From: Plazaster borealis
Lineage: Eukaryota > Echinodermata > Asteroidea > Forcipulatida > Labidiasteridae
Length of the DNA stretch: 64,000 bases
Direction of reading: 5' to 3'
NCBI GenBank assembly: GCA_021014325.1
Contig: CM037472.1
Coordinates: 3,038,001-3,102,000 of the forward strand
Shown: positions 48,282 to 57,659 of the stretch, piece after piece
Layout of the letters: every line of letters begins with the position of its first letter
How positions within the stretch are numbered: position 1 is the first letter of the stretch
The notes under the pieces: model-generated
Told to the model about the DNA's origin: nothing
The model's database searches: none
The model's input: the letters and a program-made list of their open reading frames with translations, nothing else
Position numbers and translations under genes: made by a program

Positions 48282-48583
48282 ACCCAAATAGCACTACTAT
48301 TGCACTACTATTGCATATAGCCGAAGGGCAATTTCGCTAAAAGTATTACAACCGTTGGTGGCGCCCTCTTGGGCCTACCCATCATGCTATGCACTGGCTC
48401 CGCCATGTTACTTCCTCTTTGTTTCTAGCGTTGGTATCGTACAGACGTGTTTTTCAACACTCTCTCTCGTTCTTGAGAATTTTGAACGATTTGCTAGGTA
48501 ACGATTGTTATTATCTTACTATCTATATAAAGTTTACTCTAGTAGAGCTGTTTTGTGTTGTAGAGAAAGAGTTTGAATAAGAT
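48282..48583. repeat. DIRS 2 left inverted terminal repeat
   Basis: Inverse of 52079-52373. It carries an extra GCACTACTATT duplication near its start and a TATATAAAG box at 48524-48532 that could serve as promoter. Confidence 0.9.
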
Positions 48584-48689
48584 TACTCTACTTATTTTCT
48601 TGCTTCTGATTTGTTTGGTTTTCGATTAGCTAGTCGCCCCACCTTAACCTTGGGGCCCCTGTCCGGGAGTTCTTTCCCGACCGTTCAGG

Positions 48690-48930
48690 GGACTAGCGAA
48701 ACGCCACGGAGTATAACGGCCGTCGGCTGTTCCCTTCTCCCAGTCGTTTCCTCCTAGCCGGTGGTAGGCTTAGAGTCCTAGCGAGACGTAGCGTGGGGTA
48801 TACCGACCGTCGATCGCTCCCTTTCCTTGGTTGTCTCAACTAGCTCGGGGAGTTAGTACGCTAGAGTAGGTCGCATCGCGGAGAACACCGGCCGTCAGCC
48901 ATTCACTGCTCCCCGAACGTCCTTGAATAT
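48690..48930 (+). repeat. DIRS 2 leader repeats
   Basis: Three imperfect units of roughly 100 bases each contain CTAG(C/A)G(A)..CG(C/T), then (C/A)(C/G)GGCCGTC(G/A)GC or ACCGTCGATCGC, then a C-rich TTCCC / TCCC end. They lie between the left terminal repeat and gag. Confidence 0.55.
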
Positions 48931-49040
48931 CTCGGTACAGGGCGATTCTTAAACGAGGTATTACACAGAAGCTTGTTGGAAATACTACCATTATCCAGAG
49001 CATTCTTGGGCTGACCCGTGTCAGGTGCACACACTATGGT

Positions 49041-50985
49041 ATGGAACACCGTGACAGCTCCGAAGATAGGTCTTCCCGCGGGACTTTGGTCCCCCCGGAG
49101 AAAGACTGCAAAGGTTCAAATGTGAAAAAAAGGCGTGACCAAGACCACGAGCGGTCACAAGGGCAAGGTCCAAAAAGGGGACAATACTCGCTCGAGCTCA
49201 CCTTCGGTCTCTAGACCATCGGTGTCGCCAAGCCAGCCAGCGTCGGTCCCCCCTGCTGGGGTCCCCTGGCTCTTCACCCCCAGCCTTGTAACCAAGACTC
49301 AGTCCGGGGGTGACCGTTCACGAAACAGGGCCAGGGCCCAATCTTCACCGGCCCCCTCCGTGCGTTCATCTCACACAGACCCACTGGGACCCACCAGGGC
49401 GAAACATGGTGGACCTACCGGGCATGACCGGTCTCTCCTCCCTCCTAAGGCAGGGGATTCACAGTCAACCTCAGTCACGCTTCGATGCTCTGGAGTCCCG
49501 AGATCGGACCTTTCATCAGAGTTTTCTGAGGAGAGCGGATTAACTCAAACAAAGAAACGCACAAGTAATGCTCCTTTGTCCTCGAGGGAAACACCCCGTG
49601 ACGGGACAAAGAGAAGGAAGAAGAAGAAGACAGCAGTTCCACAACAGATTTCATGAAAGCTTTTCAAGATATAAGCACTTCGTTATCTGCACTAATAAGG
49701 CAACAACAGTGGGGGCCCCCTCCGGCGTTTGCTGGAGCAAACCCCCCCATGTCGACATTTCCAAACCCGGACCCTGGTCTTATCCTGCCTGGGCAGAACC
49801 GGAACTCGGACCACGCCAGGCCCATGGGATTGCCCCGTCGCTCCAACGACGGCTCCGGCGCTCCATCCTTAACGGACAGTGACAGATCCCCCTCCAGATC
49901 AACAGCTGCTATTTCAATCCATCCGTCAATGAACTTTGGTACCTCCGTTCACGGCGATCCCACCTTGGATGAGGCAAAGACTGAGACTCTCACGCACCAT
50001 CACAAGACTGGCGTTTAGGTGAGGAAGGAATTCCGGAGACCTCCAGCCTCTCTTCATTTGAAACGCGTCGAGACTTCTTCAACGCGATATGGTACGAGTG
50101 CTTCAACTGCCCGATGACAGTCAACCCGACCAACCGGCGAGTCGCCAGTCGTTTAAACGACGGACTGGTATGGAAGAGTCCCGCCCCCCAATATTTCCTA
50201 CCATGCCGATGGACAGTCTATATGTGTGGACCGTATCCAGTGCATTGCAACCACAAAGAAATGGACCCCGTATCTACAGCGGGTATCAGCCTACTTCTGT
50301 TTCCCGGAGAAGGACTGTGAGGACTTCCTGACAGTTCCGCTTGTACCAGGCACGGCCAAGTCAAGCTAACCAGAGATAGCGATAAAGCCGCGACCAAGGC
50401 CATCTTCACTGATAAGACAAAAGCTAAGATGGAAGATGTCTTGAAGAAAGTTGATGAAGCTGCCAGATTTGGCACAAAAAAAGCACATTCTTACTTCTAC
50501 TCTCCGAGTACATTGTCTGCGCCTGTGAAGAAAACTCATCCATCCCAGCTGATATGCTAGCAGTAGCCTTCAGATGCTTGGATGAAGCGCTTCCTTTCTC
50601 CCTGGACCAGTTTACGAGAATATCTCTCATCTCAGCCAAGTCTCGCAGAACCAACATCCTGGATACTTTGTACATCCCCTACGAGGGGGCAAAGAAGAAA
50701 TTAGAAGACCTTACCCTCCTGGGGAAAGACCTCTTCAACGGAAAATTTCAAGAGGTCCTGGAAACCGAGGCCAAGCGGATCGATACAGCCGATAAACTGA
50801 GCCTCAGAAAATCATCAGCGTCCACCAAACCGGCACTGCATCTTTCCGTCCTGCTCTTCGGAAGCCCTTTAAGCTCTTCCGTCAGCTAACAGCCAGGGCT
50901 TCAGCTAGAGCGGCAGCCGTCGCCCCACGCCCTTACGCCCAAGCCTTCCATCAGAATATACAATCTGCCGGCCAGGGTTGTGGCT
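49041..50985 (+). pseudogene. DIRS 2 gag-like protein, several frameshifts
   Basis: ATG 49041 opens MEHRDSSEDRSSRGTLVPPE. Other frames continue with a Ser/Pro/Arg-rich region, then TTDFMKAFQDISTSLSALIR, RRDFFNAIWYECFNC, KMEDVLKKVDEAARFGTKKA, MLAVAFRCLDEALPFSLDQF, RISLISAKSRRTNILDTLYI and LTLLGKDLFNGKFQEVLE. The collinear order over 1.9 kb and similar composition suggest one original gag reading frame, broken by at least four shifts. Function in assembly and nucleic-acid binding is inferred from position only. Confidence 0.7.
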
Positions 50986-51059
50986 CTGGTCGTACCCTTC
51001 CCCGGTACTCCGGGGGGGGGGGGGGGTGGTGACAGTGACACTTCTCCCCTAGTGACAAC

Positions 51060-51187
51060 CCTCGACACGGGACCCGTCGGGGGCCACCTCAAAGTTTTTC
51101 GCAGGGTCCTGGGAAGGGATCACTTCCGATGCGTGGGTGCTTGCGACAGTCAGACACGGCTACCGGCTGAAATTGACAAGCACCAGG
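51060..51187 (+). pseudogene. DIRS 2 reverse transcriptase stub
   Basis: VGGHLKVF (from 51076) and, after a shift, DAWVLATVRHGYRLKLTS correspond to the first about 35 residues of DIRS reverse transcriptases (compare VGGRLREF...TWVLQTVSSGYQLEF in element 1). The catalytic core and RNase H are missing, and the sequence passes directly into the recombinase. Confidence 0.75.
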
Positions 51188-51903
51188 GGCCAGGCCTCCC
51201 TCCTACACCTATCCATTAAACTGGCATTTCTGCTTGCAACAGCTACGGCCAGAAGGAGCAGCGAAATCCATGCACTTGCGCTAGCTCACGGACACATACG
51301 TTGGGAACCCGGCGGAGTCCGTCTGGTCCCAAGGACAACCTTCTGGACGAAGAATCAGACTCCAGAACTTAGTCCCCCGGATATCTTTATCCCGGAGATT
51401 GGGTTGGTCTCATCAGTTCCCTCGGACAAACTTTGGTATCCTGTGCGATCCCTCAAGTGGTATCTGGCACGTACTAAGCCGCTGAGGCGGGGACTGCCTT
51501 CAGTTGTTTATTACAACAGTGACCCCCCAGGGACACTATTGCGTAGTGGATTACTTCAGCAATCAAATTCCCTAACCCGGACTGGCCGTCCAAAGCCGAC
51601 TCTAACGTCAAGGCCCATATACAAGCTCATGACGTCAGGGCTGTAGCTACTTCATGGGAACTCTTCAGGGGAGTCCCCCTGACGGATATCACTCAGGCAG
51701 CCTGCTGGAAGTTGGCCTCGACTTTCACTTCTTGCTACCTTCATGACGTACTCCAGACTGGGGACAGAATGGGAAGGACAGTCCTCTTGTCCACTCCTCC
51801 TGCTCAAAAGAGTTCTAAACAGTTGCTATACTCAATAGTTTTTTTGCCTAATCCCTGTTGTCAGGCGTCTTGCCTACCCAGCCACCAGACTTCTCGGTGC
51901 TAG
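51188..51903 (+). pseudogene. DIRS 2 tyrosine recombinase, frameshifted
   Basis: LAFLLATATARRSSEIHALA contains the first catalytic arginine region (51251-51256). KLWYPVRSLKWYLARTKPLR follows. After a frame change near 51540-51590, AHDVRAVATSWELFRGVPL supplies the H-x-x-R box (51628-51639), and TFTSCYLHDVLQ supplies the tyrosine nucleophile (TAC 51736). These are the motifs of the DIRS-type recombinase that integrates circular DNA copies without a target duplication. All key residues are readable, but the single frame is lost. Confidence 0.85.
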
Positions 51904-51907
51904 TCTA

Positions 51908-52001
51908 TGCAATAGTAGTGCTATTTGGTTAAGTGAACGAAGTAGACTCCCTCCCCACAGAAGTGTGGGAAGGGTCTACGAGTGATACTTACCCAAATAG
52001 C
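51908..52001. repeat. DIRS 2 internal complementary region
   Basis: TGCAATAGTAGTGCTATTTG...AAGTAGACT is the inverse of the element's first 41 bases with one mismatch. ACTCCCTCCCCACAG...TACCCAAATAGCA is the inverse of its last about 55 bases with a few changes. Together they represent the joined ends of a circular intermediate. Confidence 0.9.
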
Positions 52002-52078
52002 ATCCCGCCCTCCTCCCCTCTTGGCTCGCCCTAATAGGCTACCCCTTGGGCACGAAAAAAAAGACTAATCTTATTCAA

Positions 52079-52373
52079 ACTCTTTCTCTACAACACAAAA
52101 CAACTCTACTATGGTAAACTTTATATAGATAGTAAGATAATAACGAGTGTTACCTAGCAAATCGTACAAATCGTACAAAATTCTCAGAAACGAGAGACAG
52201 TGTTGAAAAACACGTCTGTACGATACCAACGCTAGAAAAAAAGACGAAGTAACATGGCGTAGTCAGTGCATAGCATGATGGGTAGGCCCAAGAGGGCGCC
52301 ACCAACAATTGTAATACTTTTAGCGAAATTGCCCTTCGCTTACTAAATATGCAATAGTAGTGCTATTTGGGTA
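52079..52373. repeat. DIRS 2 right inverted terminal repeat
   Basis: Inverse of 48282-48583; the mirrored TATA-like ACTTTATATAG is at 52109-52119. Confidence 0.9.
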
Positions 52374-52429
52374 TATCACTCGTAGACTCTTCCCACACTA
52401 CTGTGGAGAGGGAGTTACATGTAACCGAA

Positions 52430-53230
52430 ATATTATAGAGTTATGGGATCACACAAAGATTTAATAATAAGATGTAAACACGTACACACCATTTATTTTA
52501 TACAAATTTTAAATGACTTGTAGTTAGGGCTTTTATGACAACAAAGTCTGTTTATCAAAACAACTTATAATGATTTATTTTTTAAATTAATGAAATTTCA
52601 CCACTAACATCTGAGAACTTATAACTGTGTTTCGGTTCGTATAAACGAGCGCTGCAGAGATTGAACATTATTTTGCAGTTTGTAAATGATCGATGCGTCT
52701 ATTAAGCCGTGCAGAAAAGCAGCCTCGCTTCAGAAACTTGTGGTTTAATACTTGAGCCATGATAACGGTGAATTTAAGTTAATATTTAAATTAACATTGA
52801 TATTTTAAAACCACTTATATTAGATGTAAAAAATATTACTTAGGTTTTTTTTTTTAGACAACTTGGATCTTATATCTGTTGTTGAAAGCGCCCTTATGCT
52901 GTAAAAAATACGGTTAAATTAATTATACTTCAAATAAAGGACCTAAATCTCTGTTAATAGTTTTTATTGTTTGCTTAGTAACTTTCTAATGTTAAACTCC
53001 TTATTATGGTGTGTAGTCTTTTATGGTCTTTATTTTTACTCGTTTGGTATTATATATAATGTTTTTTTGTCCTACAAATAAACTATTATTTAACAGACAC
53101 CAACAGACGTTTCTTTATTTTCTTTTTTCTCTATCTCATGCTAAGGTCAAAGGTCATAGGGCGCATCTCATTATTTTTTTTTTATTTGACCCATCCATTC
53201 TAAGGTTTAAATATAACGTCCGAGCGATTT
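52430..53230. repeat. AT-rich block C
   Basis: 52460-52625 matches block B 47290-47470, then jumps straight to a match with 48119-48262, so about 640 bases present in B are missing here. After about 52790 the sequence is AT-rich with no recognisable match. Confidence 0.55.
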
Positions 53231-53237
53231 TTTTCAA

Positions 53238-53321
53238 GCGGCCATGTGGCCCAGTGGGCTAGCTCACAGCTCCAGGAATCCTGGAGCTGTGAGCTCGGGG
53301 GTTCAAATCCCGGTGGGACCC
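53238..53321 (+). tRNA. tRNA-like pol III unit (not a canonical tRNA)
   Basis: TGGCCCAGTGGGC fits an A box, GGGTTCAAATCCC fits a B box and a six-T terminator follows at 53322. Between them the anticodon region is replaced by a perfect 17-bp palindrome (53261-53277 with 53279-53295, one-base loop). A normal acceptor stem is not evident. Probably a tRNA-derived SINE head or tRNA pseudogene. Confidence 0.45.
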
Positions 53322-53370
53322 TTTTTTACCAGTAAAAAAGAACTTTTTTTAAAATTCTTATAAAAATGGG

Positions 53371-53440
53371 TAGGGCTTGAACCTGGTACCTTCAGCTCTG
53401 TAGCCACTCTCTCTTACTGCTCTGCTACTGAGCTTTCTTA
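53371..53440 (-). tRNA. Second tRNA-like unit, opposite strand
   Basis: The minus strand shows an A box GCTCAGTAGCAGAGC (53419-53433) and a B box GGTTCAAGCC (53374-53383) at normal tRNA spacing, followed by a T-run at 53363-53367. The stems do not pair well, so a tRNA-derived repeat or pseudogene is more likely than a working tRNA. Confidence 0.45.
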
Positions 53441-53617
53441 AAAATTTAACGGTTTTTGACCTGATGAATATTAGAATGGCCTGACTTAGAAAAAAATTGA
53501 AATATTTTTCCCCCCTGGCTATACCCTTGGATTTTGGGCTGATCTGAGGGCTGATCTGAGGGCTGCCCAAGGGCCTTGGAGCTTGGCTTGGGGAGTAAAA
53601 TGTCTAAGTGCTGAGGG

Positions 53618-55444
53618 GCCAAGGAGGTTGCTGGGCAGTCGGTGGGGCTGGGCTGGTTGAAGTGATGGGCTGGAGATGGCTGGGCAGTTAGACAGCCAGT
53701 GGGCTGGACTGGTTGGGATGTGGGCTTGGGGTGAGGGTTGGGGTGATGGGCTGGGCTGGTTTGGATGTGGGCTTGGGGTGAGGGTTGGGGTGATGGGCTG
53801 GGCTGGTTTGGATGTGGGCTTGGGTTGAGGGTTGGGGTGATGGGCTGGACTGGTTGGGGTGATGGGCTGGACTGGTTGGGATGTGGGCTTGAGGTGAGGG
53901 TTTGGTTGATGGGCTGGACTGGTTGGGATGTGGGCTTGGGGTGATGGGTTGGACTGGTTGGGATATGGGCTTGGGGTGAGGGTTGGGGTGATGGGCTGGA
54001 CTGGTTGTGGTGAGAGTTGGGGTGATGGGCTGGACTGGTTGGGATGTGGGCTTGGGGTGAGGGTTGGGATGATGGGCTGGGCTGGTTTGGATGTGGGCTT
54101 GGGTTGAGGGTTGGGGTGATGGGCTGGGCTGGTTTGGATTTGGCTTGGGGTGAGGGTTGGGGTGATGGGCTGGGCTGGTTTGGATGTGGGCTTGGGTTGA
54201 GGGTTGGGGTGATGGGCTGGGCTGGTTTGAATGTGGGCTTGGGGTGAGGGTTGGGGTGATGGGCTGGGCTGGTTTGGATGTGGGCTTGGGTTGAGGGTTG
54301 GGGTGATGGGCTGGACTGGTTGGGGTGAGGGTTGGGGTGATGGGCTGGACTGGTTGGGATGTGGGCTTGAGGTGAGGGTTTGGTTGATGGGCTGGACTGG
54401 TTGGGATGTGGGCTTGGGGTGAGGGTTGGGGTGAGGGTTGGGGTGATGGGTTGGACTGGTTGGGATATGGGCTTGGGGTGAGGGTTGGGGTGATGGGCTG
54501 GACTGGTTGTGGTGAGAGTTGGGGTGATGGGCTGGACTGGTTGGGATGTGGGCTTGGGGTGATGGGCTGGACTGGCTGGGATGTGGGCTTGGGTGAGGGT
54601 TGGGGTGATGGGCTGGACTGGTTGGGATGTGGGCTTGGGGTGAGGGTTGGGGTGATGGGCTGGACTGGTTGGGATGTGGGCTTGGTGTGAGGGTTGGGGT
54701 GATGGGCTGGACTGGTTGGGATGTGGGCTTGTGGTGAGGGTTGGGGTGATGGGCTGGACTGGTTGGGATTCGGGCTTGGGGTGAAGGTTGGGGTGAGGGT
54801 TGGGGTGGTTGGCTGGACTGGTTGGGATGTGGGCTTGGGGTGATGGGCTGGTCTGGTTGGGATGAGTGCTTGGGGTGGGGGTTGGGGTGGTGGGCTGGAC
54901 TGGTTGGGATGTGGGCTTGGGGTGATGGGCTGGACTGGTTGGGATGAGTGCTTGGGGTGGGGGTTGGGGTGATGGGCTGACTGGTTGGGATGTGGGCTTG
55001 GGGTTAGGGTTGGGGTGATGGGCTGGACTTGTTGGGATGAGTGCTTGGGGTGGGGGTTGGGGTGATGGGCTGGACTTGTTGGGATGAGTGCTTGGGGTGG
55101 GGGTTGGGGTGATGGGCTGTCTGGTTGGGATGTGGGCTTGGGGTTAGGGTTGGGGTGATGGGCTTGACTGGTTGGGATGTGGGCTTGGGTTGAGGGTTGG
55201 ACTGGTTGGGATTGGTTGGGATTTAGGCTTGGGGTGAGGGTTGAGGTGATGGGCTGGACTGGTTGGGATGTGGGCTTGGGTTGAGGGTTGGACTGGTTGG
55301 GATTGGTTGGGATGTGGGGGGGGGGTGAGGGTTGAGGTGATGGGCTGGACTGGTTGGGATGTGGGCTTGGGGTGGTGGGCTAGACTGGTTGGGATGTGGG
55401 CTTGGGGTGATGGGCTGGACTGGTTGGGATGTGGGCTTGGGGTG
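53618..55444. repeat. 1.8-kb G-rich minisatellite
   Basis: Built from modules GGGCTTGGGGTGA, GGGTTGGGGTGAT, GGGCTGGACTGGTT and GGGATGT in varying order, with longer higher-order periods (for example 53760-54000 resembles 54250-54500). The plus strand has hundreds of G-runs of three or four with short loops, so it could form G-quadruplexes. The Gly/Trp-rich open frames over it (MGWAGL, WGEGWGDGL) are products of the repeat. Confidence 0.95.
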
Positions 55445-56877
55445 AAATTAAAAGTCGTTTCTTCGGTATAGGTTCATGGGATGTTACTGTTGTTAAATTT
55501 ATCAGTAATAAATAAATTAAATTAAATATAATTATAGGTGTGGATTTTGTATTGAGGGTATGCCTGGGGTTGTTTAGAATGTTTTTAAAGGTATGGCACT
55601 TTTTGGATTAAAGGAGTTGTTATTTCCAAATAAAGGCACTTTTCTGGGAAAGGATTGAGAGGGTATAGAGATGTTTTATTGCTGCCATCTCTGTTGAATT
55701 CCCTGTGTACTCATATAGGCCTATCACTGGAGTGTTCTGGTTTACCAAATTGGACCAGTCTATTTTATATGCGCAAAGTTGAATTGCGTCTCATACATTT
55801 CGGTCTGTTTTGTTAAAGATCTATTGGTCAAACTTTGCTCAAGTGAAACATTCTTGTAATTTAATTATGCTCTATGTCTGCATATAATACTGTTTACAAA
55901 AACAAACAAAATGCACATAAAATAAGGGAATGAAAGAGATTTCTTGCTTCATTTATAGAATAATTTTATTTGACAACTCCGAATAATATAATATAAACAA
56001 TACAATTTAAAACTATCAGTTTAAGAACATTAATTTTACTGTGGCCTAAAAAATACAAAAAACTTCGAATCTTTGAAGAGTGATAATTTGTGTACTATCT
56101 GGAGACAGTTTTACAGGGAGACTAATTTCAATTATCTTATTTATCAACAAATAATATATACCACTAAGTTGTGGAAATGTCATCATTAGTTTGGGTAAGT
56201 TTTTAAGTAAACCCCCCAAATCACGATTATGCTTTGTTGCATATTTTGTGCATTTATAGCTTTTTTTCCGTTTTGTAGAACATTTTTTTCTTGGCCAGGC
56301 TAATATTTTAGACAGAAAGATCTGAAGTTTCAAACGAAATGCTTTGTTTAATGAAGGTATTTTACAGGAAATAACTGATTGCTTTTTGGAAAAGTAAATT
56401 GATTCAACTGAACCTTTAAACTTAGGTCATCAAATTAGGTATTTATTTGTAGAAACTACAATAACGATGTCTAGGATTTTTTCCAGACATTCTGTGCACA
56501 TTTATGTTTTTGATTTTGCAGTTATTTAAAATGAGACCTGCTATCTAGCAAAACCCATAAATGTGTGACAGCCAAGAAAAGGTCAATAATTGACCCCAGG
56601 GACCAATTTGTAAGTTACCACATCAAGCAATTTCTCAAGATTTGGATGAAAACAAAATATTGTTGTGAATATTGTAATTTTTCAAATAGCGTCAAAGTTA
56701 AGAGTTTTCCTAGAGCCATTCACAAATAAGACCTAACTTGTGAAGGACATCTTTTTCACAAAATGTAAGATTTTGAATTAACAATAATACTCCATTTCTT
56801 TCATGATATTTGTCCATCATGTAGTTACAATACCTCTGAGCTCAATACAAATAAATGCAAAGAAACAATTCATTGCA
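55445..56877. other. Intergenic DNA, no gene seen
   Basis: A lysine-rich 95-codon minus-strand frame (56046-56333) has no recognisable motif and no splice context. Nothing else. Confidence 0.4.
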
Positions 56878-57473
56878 GCCACTAATCAAACCATCGCACC
56901 ATCAGGGATTTTAATTCAGTCCAAACAATTGTTACCCGGATCTCCGACCTAATGAATTTAAAATACACATAGTGTGCTTGCTTGCAAATGGTGCACTTGC
57001 TTTTTACAAGAACATAATATCAGTCATGGTATTTGGCCTTTGGAAATAAAGCAGGAACATTTTATTGAGCGCAAGGTATTTTACCTACAAGTATTCATTT
57101 TACATGTGGTGTATGTTTTTATATATTTTTTCATGCTTCTTTTGCTTGTTTTTTTTAGGGCAAATAAAATCGGAAATCAGATTAAAGTTGAACAAATATC
57201 ATTTGTGTTATACTAATACGTTTGTTTTAAATTAAGTTTTTGAGTAAAATGAGTGCACCTTGCAAGCAGTTTAATTCTGATATATATTTTATCATCCTGG
57301 TAAGAATGAATTTAAAGCAGGGCCATCGCACAACCATTAAATAAACCATTGCACCATCAGTGCTTTTTCTTCAGTCCAAGCATTATTACCTAGATCTCTG
57401 ACTTAATGAGTTTAAAATACACATGGTGTGCTTGCTTGGAAGGTGCACTTACTTTGTACAAGAACATTCAGTA
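56878..57473. repeat. Direct duplication, two units of about 150 bp
   Basis: CCATCGCACCATCAGGGATT...GTCCAAACAATTGTTACC and TTTAAAATACACATAGTGTG at 56890-57015 recur as CCATTGCACCATCAGTGCTT and TTTAAAATACACATGGTGTG at 57345-57470. Confidence 0.7.
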
Positions 57474-57513
57474 GATGTAAGATTGCATCAGGGATGTACT
57501 TGACATCATTAGT

Positions 57514-57651
57514 TTACACGTCTACAATTGTACGAATGAAATCAACAAGTTGGTTGGTTGTTAATCCATGATTCCTTGATGTGTAGAATGCCTTGAAGAC
57601 CGTGATGTTTCCATTACGATTTGCTCTCCTCAAACTCTCTTCAAGATTGTA
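57514..57651 (-). CDS. Candidate terminal coding exon, unknown protein
   Basis: On the minus strand an acceptor AATAACTTTCAG precedes 57651, and 45 codons run to TAA 57516-57514: YNLEESLRRANRNGNITVFK, AFYTSRNHGLTTNQLVDFIR, TIVDV. The amphipathic, protein-like composition without low complexity favours real coding, but I recognise no family. Upstream exon candidates on the same strand are at 60117-60217 and 61791-63327; phases do not clearly link them. A neighbouring segment (59093-59172, -) reads INKVNVVYAFLHQACIENAL up to a GTAAGT donor. Confidence 0.35.
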   Translation of the reverse strand, partial: YNLEESLRRANRNGNITVFKAFYTSRNHGLTTNQLVDFIRTIVDV

Positions 57652-57659
57652 CTGAAAGT

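Larger units (their letters stand above)
48264..52415 (+). mobile_element. DIRS-like retroelement 2, reverse transcriptase lost
   Basis: Long inverted terminal repeats (48282-48583 and 52079-52373) and an internal complementary region (51908-52001) give a full DIRS layout. The complementary region equals the inverse of the first 41 bases of the element joined to the inverse of the last 55 or so. This fixes the element limits at AGTCTACTTCG (48264) and GGAGAGGGAGT (52415) with AGT shared at the two termini. Gag and tyrosine recombinase are present but broken; reverse transcriptase core and RNase H are absent. Confidence 0.9.

Noticed and set aside
53238..53440. Functional tRNA genes
   Set aside because: A and B boxes are present but acceptor and anticodon stems do not form properly.
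54044..55471. Gly/Trp-rich open frames over the G-rich repeat
   Set aside because: Every frame of the repeat is open in places; the peptides only mirror the DNA unit and have no splice or start context.
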